NCBI GenBank assembly: GCA_002702725.1
Contig: PABE01000008.1
Span: 1-38,814 of the forward strand
DNA: 38,814 nt
Direction of reading: 5' to 3'
From: Porticoccaceae bacterium
GTDB taxonomy: Bacteria > Pseudomonadota > Gammaproteobacteria > Pseudomonadales > Porticoccaceae
Shown here: piece after piece, positions 1-9,104 of the stretch
Numbering within the stretch: position 1 is the stretch's first letter
Layout: the number at the start of each line of letters is the position of its first letter
Made by a program: the position numbers and the translations under genes
The notes under the pieces: generated by a model
Told to the model about the DNA's origin: nothing
Seen by the model: the letters and a program-made list of their open reading frames with translations, nothing else
Databases searched by the model: none

Positions 1-1146
1 GACACCATGGAAGTGGACGGTGTCGACAAGGCCGACTACATCAAGGTGGTCGACGAGTGCTACCTGTGCGACCTCTGCTACATGACCAAATGCCCCTATG
101 TGCCCCCCCACGAGTGGAACGTGGACTTTCCGCACCTGATGCTGCGCGCCAAGGCGGTAAAGCTGAAAAACGGCGGCGCCGCTTTCCGGGACAGGTTCCT
201 CGCCGGCACTGACCGCCTGGGCAAACTGGTCACCGCTATCCCCAGTGTCGATCTGGCCGTCAACGCCCTCAATAAAAAGCCCGGCGTCCGCAAACTCCTG
301 TCCAGACAGCTCGGTGTGCACCCCGATGCGACGCTTCCGGAGTACCGCCACAACACCGCCCGGCGGCGGGCCCGGTCGTTGCCAGCCGAATCCAGCGAGC
401 CGGTCGCCACCGACACCACCACCGGCAAGGTGGCCCTGTTCACCACCTGCTACGGCAATTTCAACAAGCCGGAAGTCTGCGAGGCGCTGATCAGGGTTTT
501 CCGGCACAACAACCTTGAAGTGATCCTCGCCAACGACGAGGTCTGTTGCGGCATGCCCAAGCTGGAAATGGGCGATATCGACGCGGTCGTACGCGCCGGC
601 CAACACAACGTCGCCATGCTCGACGACCTGATTGCCCGGGGCTACGACATCGTCGCGCCGGTACCCTCCTGCGTACTGATGTTCAAACAGGAACTGCCCC
701 TGATGCTGCCGGAGGACAGCGCCGTGCAACGGGTCCAGAGGGCCATGTTCGACCCCTTCGAATACCTGATGCTGCGCCACAGGGCCGGACTACTGAATCT
801 GGACTTCAAGCAGTCCCTGGGCGACGTCAGTTACCAGGTCGCCTGCCACCTGCGGGTTCAGAATATCGGCCTCAAGACCCGGGACGTATTGAACCTTGTC
901 CCGGACACCACCGTTCACGCCATCGAACGCTGCTCCGGCCACGACGGCACCTATGCGGTACGCAACGAAAGCCGCGACGCGGCGGTCAAGATCGCCCGGC
1001 CCGTGGCCAGAAAAGTCGACGAACAACAGGGGGCGCATTTCGCCAGCGATTGCCCCATGGCCGCCCAGATGATCGCCGACGTGTCCAAAAACGATATTCT
1101 GCCGGAGCATCCCATGAACCTGCTGTGCAAAGCCTACGGCCTGTAA
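1..1146 (+). CDS. (Fe-S)-binding oxidoreductase, GlpC/HdrB-like (5' end missing)
   Basis: The frame is open to the window edge, so the true start and probably a first iron-sulfur cluster lie upstream; the ATG at 7 is only the first in the window. Counting from that ATG, a ferredoxin-type cysteine cluster (C18, C21, C24, C29-Pro) sits at the N-terminus. Two CCG-type domains follow: one with TTCYGN and DEVCCGMPK, the other with ACHLR and RCSGHDGTY, where one cysteine of the second CCG is Ser. This layout is that of GlpC and heterodisulfide-reductase-like electron-transfer proteins. The downstream DUF3501 gene, 15 nt away, is a usual partner. In other genomes the pair often follows a rubrerythrin gene, which suggests a redox or peroxide-stress role. 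The substrate is unknown. Confidence 0.85.
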   Translation, partial: DTMEVDGVDKADYIKVVDECYLCDLCYMTKCPYVPPHEWNVDFPHLMLRAKAVKLKNGGAAFRDRFLAGTDRLGKLVTAIPSVDLAVNALNKKPGVRKLLSRQLGVHPDATLPEYRHNTARRRARSLPAESSEPVATDTTTGKVALFTTCYGNFNKPEVCEALIRVFRHNNLEVILANDEVCCGMPKLEMGDIDAVVRAGQHNVAMLDDLIARGYDIVAPVPSCVLMFKQELPLMLPEDSAVQRVQRAMFDPFEYLMLRHRAGLLNLDFKQSLGDVSYQVACHLRVQNIGLKTRDVLNLVPDTTVHAIERCSGHDGTYAVRNESRDAAVKIARPVARKVDEQQGAHFASDCPMAAQMIADVSKNDILPEHPMNLLCKAYGL

Positions 1147-1161
1147 CCCAGAGAACAAACC

Positions 1162-1752
1162 ATGACCGCATTGAGCCGCAAAGACCTCCTCAGCCTTGAA
1201 GACTATGCCCGGCAACGCAATTCTTTCCGGGAGCGGGTAATGGCACACAAACAGCACCGCCAGGTGGTGCTCGGCGAGCACCTCCGGCTGCTGTTCGAAG
1301 ACCGCCTGACCATTCAGTACCAGGTTCAGGAAATGCTCCGCGCCGAACGGATTTTTGAGGCCGAAGGCATCGAAGAGGAACTGGCTGCCTACAATCCGTT
1401 GATCCCCGATGGTGACAACTGGAAGGCAACCATGATGATCGAATACGCCGAGGTCGATAAGCGCCGTCAGGCCCTGTCGGAACTGGTTGGCATCGAAGAC
1501 CTGATCTGGGTGCAGATTGGGAATGAGGACAGGATCTTCGCTATCGCCGATGAAGATCTGGAACGCAGCACGGAAGATAAAACCTCCAGTGTCCACTTCC
1601 TTCGCTTCCCGCTCACCGGGGCGGCCATCGCGGCGGCAAACTCTGGAGCAGATATTACCTTTGGCGTTGAGCACCCCCAATACCGGGAAAAGCTAACTGT
1701 CGCCGAGACAGTGCGCACCGCACTCTGTCAGGATCTGACGTCCGGCCACTGA
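1162..1752 (+). CDS. DUF3501 family protein
   Basis: This 196-residue soluble protein matches the DUF3501 family. It opens with an acidic and basic helical stretch (LSLEDYARQRNSFRERVMAH) and has no signal peptide or membrane segment. It starts 15 nt after the Fe-S oxidoreductase stop and is almost certainly in the same transcript. The family has no proven biochemical role. Its constant partnership with the GlpC-like Fe-S protein and rubrerythrin suggests a subunit or assembly factor for a redox complex, which is inference. No cofactor-binding motif is evident by eye. Confidence 0.8.
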   Translation: MTALSRKDLLSLEDYARQRNSFRERVMAHKQHRQVVLGEHLRLLFEDRLTIQYQVQEMLRAERIFEAEGIEEELAAYNPLIPDGDNWKATMMIEYAEVDKRRQALSELVGIEDLIWVQIGNEDRIFAIADEDLERSTEDKTSSVHFLRFPLTGAAIAAANSGADITFGVEHPQYREKLTVAETVRTALCQDLTSGH

Positions 1753-1980
1753 AAACAGTCTTCACATGCGCCCAGGCGCGAGTCTTCCGGACACATTCCG
1801 GAGCTATATGTAATTCCTCTGCGCCCCTTCAACCAGAACCGCTGACGAGCGGCCAACCGACTATTTCACTCGCCGGCCATTAAAGTGATAGCATGCCGAC
1901 CGAGCTTTTCTTAACGTACGGCGCCCGGGAAGTTCTGTTGTTATCGCCGCCAATAACACCAGACACAGGGGATATCACCC

Positions 1981-3768
1981 TTGCGAATAAACTGCGTCAA
2001 CACTTTATTGATTCCGCACGCCCGGACTTCCGTCACCGTTCTGCTTATTCTCTGCTGCGGGCTCGCATTTACCCCTGTGTCCGCATGGTCATCTCCCGCC
2101 TTTCAGCTGGAGACAACACAGCGGTTCGCCCTCATGGGCGCGGTCGAATACACACTGGCTGACGGGCACGCCGACCTGGCAACCGTGGCGGAAATGGCGT
2201 TCACGCCCCTGTCCGAATCCAATGGTCAGATCCGCACCCGATCGAAGGCAGTCTGGTTCAGGTTCAACCTCGAAAACACCAGTCCCTCTGCGGTCAAGTG
2301 GGTGGTCGCCGCAAGCCCGCCACAGCTTGACGAAGTCACCCTGTTCACACGCAATCAGGACGAATCTGATTGGCATCGGCAGTCGGTTTCTGACCGTCAG
2401 CCCTTTAACGAACGGGATATTCGTTACCGCAAACCCGCGATCAGTCACACAACGCCGGGAGTCTCTTCAACGACGGCTTACCTGCGGGTTGCCTACTCGG
2501 AAAACGACAGCCTTATTCCACAGGTCACACTGTGGGAGGAAAAAGGCTTTTATAACCACATCCAGCGGGAGTACCTGTGGCTCGGCGCCTACTACGGGCT
2601 GATGGCCACGCTGACGCTGATCACCGTTTTGTTTGCCGTAACACTCAAGGACCGGAGTTTTCTCTACTACGGCCTGTTCCTGTTCTCGACAACGCTGATG
2701 TGGGCGGTGCAGAACGGGCTTGTCTACCAATACCTGCTGCCCGAAAGCCTGTTCCTTCACAACGAGGGCTACCACATTTTCTTTTTGCTCTTTGCCCTGA
2801 GCGCACTGCAATTTTCCAAGGTGTTTCTGCGTACCCGGGAGGTGCTGCCCCGCATCCATCTGTTTTTCACCATCGCCCAGGCGCTGGCCCTGGGCGGCCT
2901 GGCGATTCGCTTTGCCGGCATTTACCGCCCGGTTACCGATTTATCACTGTTCGTGGTTGCCATACTGTTGCTGCTGCCGGTCGCCACCTGGCAGGCCTAT
3001 CGCAAGGGGGTCGATCACGTCCTGTGGTACGCCATCGGATGGATCGTTTACGGGCTGGGCATGGTGACCAACATCGGCGGGAGATTACTTTTCTGGTCGC
3101 TCCCCCTTGAGGGCTATATTCTGCAACTGGCGAGCCTGGTTCAGGCGATGGTCCTCACCATTGCGATGGGAGAGCGGCTTCTCTACCTCAATCGCGACCG
3201 GTTGAAAGCGATCGAGGAAGCCCAGAAGGACCCCCTCACCGGCCTCGGCAATCGCCGTGTGCTGCATGAGGCCTACGATAACCTGCGCGACCATTTCCGC
3301 CATGCAGAGGCACCCCTGTTCCTGCTGCTGATCGACCTGGATCATTTCAAGAGCATAAACGACCGCTTTGGCCACAATGCCGGGGATGCCGTGATTCGCG
3401 ACATGGCCGACCTACTGCGCCGGCTAAGCCGCAGGGAGGATGTCTGTGTGCGGTTTGGGGGCGAAGAATTTGCCGTACTTCTGCAGGCCAACACCCTGGC
3501 AGAGGCGGAACAGATCGCCGAACGGATACGCCGGGAATTCGAACACCGCCCAACGGTATACGAAAAGCAGCAAATCGACCATACCCTCAGTATCGGCATC
3601 GCCCGGGTTGCCACTTCAAACCCGAAAAGGCCGACCTTTGAGAACCTGATTGCCGTCGCCGACGAGGCGCTCTACGCCGCCAAGAGTGCCGGTCGCAACC
3701 GGGCCGTGGCCGCCGAATCGGATGAGATAAACCCATTCAACGACAGACAGCCCGCCACAGACAGCTAA
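1981..3768 (+). CDS. membrane diguanylate cyclase (7TMR-DISM + GGDEF)
   Basis: The protein of 595 residues would make cyclic-di-GMP from two GTP. An N-terminal signal sequence (residues about 12-35, ending VSA) leads to a periplasmic 7TMR-DISMED2-like sensing domain (about 40-190). Seven membrane helices follow (about 200-410), then a cytoplasmic GGDEF domain (about 425-580). The active-site motif is GGEEF at 493-497, so the enzyme should be active. An RxxD inhibitory site (R484-D487) lies exactly five residues before it, so product inhibition is expected. The chosen start is TTG, with AGGGG nine bases upstream; a later start would cut the signal peptide. It is monocistronic. The ligand of the sensor domain is unknown, although the family is linked to carbohydrate-like ligands. 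Confidence 0.9.
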   Translation: MRINCVNTLLIPHARTSVTVLLILCCGLAFTPVSAWSSPAFQLETTQRFALMGAVEYTLADGHADLATVAEMAFTPLSESNGQIRTRSKAVWFRFNLENTSPSAVKWVVAASPPQLDEVTLFTRNQDESDWHRQSVSDRQPFNERDIRYRKPAISHTTPGVSSTTAYLRVAYSENDSLIPQVTLWEEKGFYNHIQREYLWLGAYYGLMATLTLITVLFAVTLKDRSFLYYGLFLFSTTLMWAVQNGLVYQYLLPESLFLHNEGYHIFFLLFALSALQFSKVFLRTREVLPRIHLFFTIAQALALGGLAIRFAGIYRPVTDLSLFVVAILLLLPVATWQAYRKGVDHVLWYAIGWIVYGLGMVTNIGGRLLFWSLPLEGYILQLASLVQAMVLTIAMGERLLYLNRDRLKAIEEAQKDPLTGLGNRRVLHEAYDNLRDHFRHAEAPLFLLLIDLDHFKSINDRFGHNAGDAVIRDMADLLRRLSRREDVCVRFGGEEFAVLLQANTLAEAEQIAERIRREFEHRPTVYEKQQIDHTLSIGIARVATSNPKRPTFENLIAVADEALYAAKSAGRNRAVAAESDEINPFNDRQPATDS

Positions 3769-3785
3769 TGGCGTAAATATTGCCT

Positions 3786-3835
3786 TTGGTTAACTGGCCA
3801 ATCAGGGCTATTACCCTGAAATCGATGTTAACCAA
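3786..3835. repeat. nested inverted repeat in the leader of the 3850 gene
   Basis: The outer arms TTGGTTAAC (3786-3794) and GTTAACCAA (3827-3835) are perfect 9-bp complements. Inner arms CAGGG (3803-3807) and CCCTG (3814-3818) lie between them. The structure fills most of the gap between the diguanylate cyclase and the next gene and touches the first ATG at 3835. There is no T-run after it, so it does not look like a standard intrinsic terminator. It could be a leader hairpin or a protein-binding palindrome. Confidence 0.6.
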
Positions 3836-3849
3836 TGACAGGACGCCCC

Positions 3850-4275
3850 ATGGATGCACCGCCGACACCTCGATATTCCAAGGAAATGGTGGACTTGTTG
3901 ATTCGGATAAAGAAACACCTCGCGGCACAGGGCAGGACGACTATAAAGCTGTCCGACCCCGGATTACTCGAAACACTTGCCGCTATTGATCAGGACGACG
4001 ACCCACTGCTCAACGGCATGCTCACCTACCTGATGGCGCTTGCCGGCCCCGAATGGAACCGCTATTACGAGCAGTCAAAGGCCGGGGACATCCCCCGAGG
4101 CGACCGTGGCCCGCTGCTGGACAAGCTGACCAATCGAAGAACGCCCGCTGCCAGCTATAGAGGCTCGGCATTGGCTAAAAAGGACGCCAAAATCAGTCCC
4201 GGGCAGCCCCCCGGCAGCCCGGACAGCCCGAAGAAAACCCGTTACTACCGCGGCCAACCGGTAAGCGACGATTGA
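3850..4275 (+). CDS. hypothetical protein, unrecognised
   Basis: I do not recognise this 141-residue protein. The first half is helical and acidic (KEMVDLLIRIKKHL; DQDDDPLLNGMLTYLMAL). The second half is rich in Pro, Lys, Arg and Ser (GQPPGSPDSPKKTRYYRG) and probably disordered. There is no signal peptide or membrane helix. ATG 3850 is preferred over the in-frame ATG 3835 because AGGA (3840-3843) sits six bases before 3850, while 3835 lies in an inverted repeat and has no ribosome-binding site. It stands alone between the diguanylate cyclase and the convergent yqcC gene. Codon usage looks like that of its neighbours, so it is probably a real gene. Confidence 0.6.
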   Translation: MDAPPTPRYSKEMVDLLIRIKKHLAAQGRTTIKLSDPGLLETLAAIDQDDDPLLNGMLTYLMALAGPEWNRYYEQSKAGDIPRGDRGPLLDKLTNRRTPAASYRGSALAKKDAKISPGQPPGSPDSPKKTRYYRGQPVSDD

Positions 4276-4306
4276 CCGTCTCGGACACTTAAAATCGATA
4301 GAATGC

Positions 4307-4639
4307 CTAGTCGTTATCCGTCACCAGCTGGTCGATTGTGCGCAATCGAACCAGTAATTCCGGCAATTGAACCCCCCTCTGGCGGAGAAAAACCTCCGCC
4401 ATGGGCGCCAGTCCGCAAACGGCGGGCAACGGTAACCCCGAGGCAATCAACGACCGCAACCGCGGAATAAACAAAAATTGCAGCCAGTCGTGGAAAGCCA
4501 GGGTATCCGCCGCGAAGGGCACTGTACTGGCCAGCGCCGAGGGTGAAGGAACCGACGTCGACCACAGGCCCGAACAGCGGAGCAGGTTTTCGGTCGCTGT
4601 CAGTTCATGACGCAAAGCCGTGCGCGGGCTTTCCTTCAC
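4307..4639 (-). CDS. yqcC: YqcC family protein (DUF446)
   Basis: The 110-residue protein resembles E. coli YqcC along its length. Shared landmarks are the PFAADTLAFHDWLQFLFIPR block, a LPAVCGLAPMAE-like centre and a leucine-rich C-terminal helix. YqcC is a small all-helical protein of unknown function. The start is taken as GTG at 4639, two bases after the dinG stop. The end of dinG supplies a GGGAGGG ribosome-binding site about nine bases upstream, so translation is probably coupled to dinG. Frame-continuous sequence further upstream is antisense shadow of nothing known and lies within dinG. Confidence 0.8.
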   Translation of the reverse strand: MKESPRTALRHELTATENLLRCSGLWSTSVPSPSALASTVPFAADTLAFHDWLQFLFIPRLRSLIASGLPLPAVCGLAPMAEVFLRQRGVQLPELLVRLRTIDQLVTDND

Positions 4640-4641
4640 TG

Positions 4642-6765
4642 TCAAAAACCCTCCCGACGGAACGGCGGCAACGCATCGACAAGCTGGCGCCCGTAAAAGC
4701 GGGTGACCAGGCGCCGGTCGAGGATGGTCACACGACCCCGGTCCTGCTCGGTTCGCAGCAAGCGGCCGCAGGCCTGAATCAGGCGCAGGGAAGCGTCCGG
4801 CAGCGTCATGGCCTGAAACGGGTTCAGCCCCCTCGTCTCCAGCCATTCCGCCTGGGCGGACTGCAACGGGTTGTCGGGCACGGCAAAGGGCAGTTTGGCG
4901 ATGATCACATGGCGGCAGTAATCCCCGGGCAGGTCGAGGCCTTCGGCAAAACTGGCAAGGCCGAAGACCACGCTGCCGTCGCCACCGTCCACCGCCTCCC
5001 GATGACGACGAAGCAGCTCGCTGTGGCTGTATTGACCCTGCATCAGCACACGGTCAGCCAGTGTCCTGTCCAGGGCGTCGAACACGGTCTCCATCTGCCG
5101 CCGGGAGGCAAACAACACCAGGGTGCCCTCGTTCCCGTCGAATAATCCCGGCAGATGACGAATCAGGGCCTCGGTATGTGCCGCTGCGTCACTGCCATCG
5201 GCATCGATATCGGGAATCGCCAGCACACCGCAACGGGCGTAGTCGAAAGCGCCCGGCACCGCCAGTGTCCGGGCGTGCCGGGGCAGACCGACTGTTGCCG
5301 CAAAGCGGTCAAACTTGCCAAGGGCGCGCAGGGTCGCGGACGTGGCAACGGCGCCAAAGCAACGGCTCCAAAGCCGGGAGCGCAGCAGTTCCGCCGCCGA
5401 AATGGGCGACACCGCGACCAGAATATCCTGCCCGTCACTATCAACCGCCAGCCAGCGCGCCCTGGGTGGGCTATCCGGGGGGTCCGGTTCCGCCATCTGC
5501 AGCCACAGGTCGGCAATCACCTCCGCGCGCCCGTGCCAGGTACCGACCGCCTGAAACAATGACTCGATGTCCACCTTCGGTACCGGGCAGTGCTGGTCCT
5601 CAAGGGCTTTCTCCAGCTCCGCCGTCAGCTCCTCGAGGCGGGTATTGAGGGCGACGCCCTGCCGGGCGATCTGCTCGGCCAGGTTGCGGTTCTCCTCGCC
5701 TATATCGCCATTGGGGAACCGGTAGTGGTCTGCCCCCGGTGGTAATAACTGATCCAGCTGCGAACGCAATGCGGGCGCCGCCAGGCGCAGTTGCTGCAGG
5801 GTGGCCTCCAGCGTCCCGCTCACTCTTTCCAGCAGCTGGCGGAGAAACAATGCTTCCTGGCAGGTTTTCAATGCCATGGCCACACCCTTGACCATCTGTT
5901 CCAGCCATTGGATCGAGCCCTGCAGCGGCAGGGCATTGCCAAAATGGCGCAGCGTGGTGTCCGCCAGGCGGTGTGCCTCGTCAAACACGTAGATGGTCTC
6001 CTCCGGCGCCGGCAGAATCACACCGCCCCCCAGGGCCAGATCCGCCAGTACCAGGTCGTGATTGGCGATGATGCAATCGGCGTCATCCAGGGTCGACCGG
6101 GCCTGGAAAAAGCTGCACTCGTGAATCTTTCTGCACCGGTTGCCGCTGCACTGGCGCCGGTCTACGGTCAGGGCGCGCCACAGGCGGTCATCGACGGCGG
6201 CTGGCCACCGGTCGCGGTCGCCGTCCCAGCTACCCTCCGCGATGGCCTCCGACATGGCCTTGAGGGTGTGATCGCTGGCGCGGTCCGGGGTGAACGCCAG
6301 TTCGTCCTCAAACAGGAACAGACCCGCCTCCCGGGCGCCGGTAGCGTCCAGGCACTGCTCCAGTCTGATGTTGCACAGATACCGTCCCCTACCCTTGGCC
6401 AGTGCGATGTTGTAGTGCCAGCCCGTGGCCTCCAGCAGCTGGGGAATGTCCTTTTCCAGCAGCTGGGACTGCAGGGACACCGTGCCGGTCGCGACCACCA
6501 CGGTTTTACCCTCAGCCTTTGCGATGGGAAGCACTGGCAGGAGGTAGGCCAACGTCTTGCCGGTGCCCGTGCCGGCCTCGACGACACAGATCGGGGCGTC
6601 GCCTGTGCGATCGCCCTCTGCGTCAGTTTCCACCTGCCCCAGGGTGCGGGCGATGGCGCCGATCATCTGCCGCTGTCCCACCCGCGGTTTTAAGTCCCGG
6701 CTGGCGAGAAAACGCCGATAGCCGGTCTGGATGGTTTCCTTCAGCTCTGCGCTGAGCTCCGTCAA
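4642..6765 (-). CDS. dinG: ATP-dependent DNA helicase DinG
   Basis: This XPD-like superfamily 2 helicase has 707 residues (E. coli DinG has 716). DinG unwinds DNA 5' to 3', including R-loops, during repair and replication-transcription conflicts. Visible motifs are a Q-motif-like QRQMIGAIARTL (31-42), Walker A AGTGTGKT (64-71), the DEAH box in VFDEAHRL, motif III TSATL, and the C-terminal GLASFAEGLDLPG and QACGRLLRTE. Four cysteines expected to bind a 4Fe-4S cluster are present: one in GRYLC, then RRQC, NRC and HEC. The C-terminus LDRRLVTRFYGRQLVDALP is DinG-like rather than YoaA-like. The start codon overlaps the acyltransferase stop by four bases. Confidence 0.93.
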   Translation of the reverse strand: MTELSAELKETIQTGYRRFLASRDLKPRVGQRQMIGAIARTLGQVETDAEGDRTGDAPICVVEAGTGTGKTLAYLLPVLPIAKAEGKTVVVATGTVSLQSQLLEKDIPQLLEATGWHYNIALAKGRGRYLCNIRLEQCLDATGAREAGLFLFEDELAFTPDRASDHTLKAMSEAIAEGSWDGDRDRWPAAVDDRLWRALTVDRRQCSGNRCRKIHECSFFQARSTLDDADCIIANHDLVLADLALGGGVILPAPEETIYVFDEAHRLADTTLRHFGNALPLQGSIQWLEQMVKGVAMALKTCQEALFLRQLLERVSGTLEATLQQLRLAAPALRSQLDQLLPPGADHYRFPNGDIGEENRNLAEQIARQGVALNTRLEELTAELEKALEDQHCPVPKVDIESLFQAVGTWHGRAEVIADLWLQMAEPDPPDSPPRARWLAVDSDGQDILVAVSPISAAELLRSRLWSRCFGAVATSATLRALGKFDRFAATVGLPRHARTLAVPGAFDYARCGVLAIPDIDADGSDAAAHTEALIRHLPGLFDGNEGTLVLFASRRQMETVFDALDRTLADRVLMQGQYSHSELLRRHREAVDGGDGSVVFGLASFAEGLDLPGDYCRHVIIAKLPFAVPDNPLQSAQAEWLETRGLNPFQAMTLPDASLRLIQACGRLLRTEQDRGRVTILDRRLVTRFYGRQLVDALPPFRREGF

Positions 6766-7937
6766 ACCAGCGGCTCCAGCCCGAAATCCAGAAGACTCTG
6801 TACCGGCGCGGCATAGGTGCCCAGGAAGATATCCACCACATCCGAGGGCTCGCCCTGGATGCGGGCCATGAGCTGCAGCTCGATATCGTCCCAGTCGGCG
6901 TCGATTGCGTTTTTCCAGGCATCGACCCTGGGATGACCCCCGTGCAGTTTCTGCCAGGCGATGAGATTGGTGGGTTGTAACCGATAGTGGCTGATTACCT
7001 GGCGGTCCACGTAATCGGCAACCTGATCGGTATCATCGAGGGGCCGGTTGAGGGGGTCTCCGAACGCCACGTGAACCCGTCCCTTGTTGCCGGCAATCCC
7101 TTTGTAAATACTGGCCAGGTCCTCGTGGGGCTTTTTTTCGTAGCTGCCCGTGGTGCGCCGCTCGTGCAGCTCCCGGGCCTTGTCCCGATCGCAGGGATCA
7201 AACTGGTAGGAAATGGACACCGGCACCATATTGAGATCCGCGACCGCGGAGGAGAAACTCGCCTCCCGTTCCTTGCCGAGGGTGAGCATTTTGATCAGGG
7301 CGGTATCCGTGCGGTCAACCCCGTCCTTGGCGCGCCCCTCGCGCTGGGCGATCCACACACAGGCGGTATCGACCATAATACTGTGGCGGATATAGCGCGA
7401 CAGCGTGGTCAGCGCCCTGAGCTTTTCCCGCCGGCCACTGACCGAACGGCGAACAATGAAACTCTTGTTGACCCGCATCAGGTCGGTCGCAAAGGGTTTG
7501 CTGAGCAGGTTGTCGCCGATGGCAATGCGCACCGTATCCATGCCATGGTCATCGAGAACCAGATTGACGAATGCCGGGTCCATGGCGATATCCCGGTGGT
7601 TACTGATGAACAGATAGGCACTTTTCGGGTCCAGGGACTCGATGCCGGAAACCGTCACCTCGGTATGGCTGGCAGCGAGCAGTTCGCGCAGGTGCAGGCC
7701 GACCAGCTCCTGGAAGTCGCGCACCGTGCGGATATCGCCAAGCTCCCGTTTGAGAATGCGGCGTACCAGCGGTCGCAACAACCAGCCCAGATAATGGCGG
7801 GCCCTGGGAAACTTCATCGACAGGATGGTATCGGTCATTTCCGGATTCGACAGCAGCCGGTCCATGACCTCTGGCACCTCGGCATCCAGGTACGGGCGGA
7901 TATCGTCGAATTCGGCGGGGCAGTCATTCCTGGGCAT
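6762..7937 (-). CDS. glycerol-3-phosphate/1-acylglycerol-type acyltransferase
   Basis: This 391-residue PlsB/PlsC-family acyltransferase carries the catalytic block NHRDIAMD at residues 113-120 (NHxxxxD pattern), followed by a substrate-binding region around NKSFIVRR. The family moves acyl groups from acyl-ACP or acyl-CoA to glycerol-phosphate lipids at the inner membrane. The protein is longer than a standard PlsC (about 240 residues). It has an N-terminal extension of about 90 residues and a C-terminal domain of about 150 residues without a recognised motif. Its exact substrate cannot be read from the sequence. It overlaps dinG by four bases, so the two are co-transcribed. The ATG at 7937 lacks a clear ribosome-binding site, so a later start is possible. 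Confidence 0.8.
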   Translation of the reverse strand: MPRNDCPAEFDDIRPYLDAEVPEVMDRLLSNPEMTDTILSMKFPRARHYLGWLLRPLVRRILKRELGDIRTVRDFQELVGLHLRELLAASHTEVTVSGIESLDPKSAYLFISNHRDIAMDPAFVNLVLDDHGMDTVRIAIGDNLLSKPFATDLMRVNKSFIVRRSVSGRREKLRALTTLSRYIRHSIMVDTACVWIAQREGRAKDGVDRTDTALIKMLTLGKEREASFSSAVADLNMVPVSISYQFDPCDRDKARELHERRTTGSYEKKPHEDLASIYKGIAGNKGRVHVAFGDPLNRPLDDTDQVADYVDRQVISHYRLQPTNLIAWQKLHGGHPRVDAWKNAIDADWDDIELQLMARIQGEPSDVVDIFLGTYAAPVQSLLDFGLEPLV

Positions 7938-7984
7938 AGGCTAACTTATCGTTGTCGATGAATGGGAAAAGGAACAGTAAGTAT

Positions 7985-9001
7985 TCAGGACCGGCTGCGG
8001 TGGTTGAACCAGCGCACGTCCTGGGCGTATTTATCCACCAGGTGGGCGACGTCCAGAATCAGGGCAAACAGGGCCATTCGGACAATCAGACCGTTGTCCG
8101 CCTGGCGGAATATCGCCAGGTTGGGGTTGCTGTCGAGATCCGCATCCAGCTCGTTGGCCTCTGCCCGGGAATCCCGGGGCAGAGGGTGCATGATCACCGT
8201 ATTGGGCTCGCAATGGCGGGTGTAAATCGCCTGGTTGAGCCGGAAACGCCCCCGGTAAAGGTCCGCCTGCTGCCGGTCCTGAAAGCGTTCCTCCTGAATA
8301 CGGGTCGAATAGACGATATCGACGCTCGAGATATTGGCCTCCAGCTGATCGGTGACAACCACCTGATGGCCGGCGTCGCGAAGGGATGCCACATAGGTTT
8401 CGGGCATGGCAAGTTCGGACGGCGACACCAGAACCACTTTGACGTTCCTGAACAGACACAACAGCTTGCTCAGGGAATGGACCGTGCGACCGTATTTCAG
8501 ATCCCCGATCATGGCAATGCGAACACCGTCGATACTGCGCCCCCGGGTCATCAGCTCCCGCTGGATGGTATACAGGTCGAGCAGCGCCTGGCTGGGGTGT
8601 TCGTTGCTGCCGTCGCCGCCGTTGATCACCGGCACCCGGCTGGCAGAGGCGAATTCGGCCACTGAACCGGCCTGGGGGTGGCGCATGCAAATGATATCGC
8701 TGTAGCCGGACAGCACCCGCGCCGTGTCCCTGAGGGACTCGCCCTTGACCAGGGAGGAGCTCTCGGCACCCACAGACTCCCGCACTTCACCGCCGAGCAG
8801 GTTGAAAGCGCTGCCAAAGCTGATCCGGGTGCGGGTGCTGGCCTCGAAGAACATATTGCCGAGAATCGCTCCCTCAAGCACCCGGGTCATTTTCTTGCGC
8901 TGGGCATAGGGTTCCATGGCATCGGCGGTGCGAAAGAGGGTTTCAATATCCTGGCGCTGAAACTGCTCGATGGAAAGAATATGCGCACCGGTAAAATCCA
9001 C
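7985..9001 (-). CDS. pyrB: aspartate carbamoyltransferase
   Basis: The enzyme condenses carbamoyl phosphate with aspartate, the second step of pyrimidine synthesis. Hallmarks are STRTR (about residues 55-59) for carbamoyl phosphate, LVKGES with the catalytic Lys (about 86), EHPSQ (about 134-138), DLKYGRTVHSL and MHPLPR. The sequence is closer to the E. coli PyrB type than to the Pseudomonas type that pairs with PyrC'. No pyrI or pyrC is adjacent. An in-frame TTG at 9022 is possible, but GTG at 9001 is preferred because AGGGGG lies five bases before it. The C-terminus is longer than in E. coli PyrB. Many gammaproteobacteria carry two pyrB-like genes, and this may be the second copy. Confidence 0.9.
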   Translation of the reverse strand: MDFTGAHILSIEQFQRQDIETLFRTADAMEPYAQRKKMTRVLEGAILGNMFFEASTRTRISFGSAFNLLGGEVRESVGAESSSLVKGESLRDTARVLSGYSDIICMRHPQAGSVAEFASASRVPVINGGDGSNEHPSQALLDLYTIQRELMTRGRSIDGVRIAMIGDLKYGRTVHSLSKLLCLFRNVKVVLVSPSELAMPETYVASLRDAGHQVVVTDQLEANISSVDIVYSTRIQEERFQDRQQADLYRGRFRLNQAIYTRHCEPNTVIMHPLPRDSRAEANELDADLDSNPNLAIFRQADNGLIVRMALFALILDVAHLVDKYAQDVRWFNHRSRS

Positions 9002-9104
9002 AGTCACCCCCTGAGGCGTCAAATTGAACGGATTTTACCGGCTTTCGCGCCGCGTCTCTAGGCGCGTTTTGGCCGTGCGCGGGCGGCGATCGAGTCCGCG
9101 TGGG

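Noticed and set aside
1786-1802. TCCGGA-CACAT-TCCGGA repeat after the DUF3501 gene as a terminator
   Set aside because: The 6-bp stem is self-complementary by chance (a palindromic hexamer twice), and no T-run follows. The 228-base gap before the cyclase holds nothing else I can support.
6987-7961. 324-codon open frame on the plus strand
   Set aside because: It is antisense to the acyltransferase gene; no motif was found and the minus-strand NHRDIAMD block is convincing.
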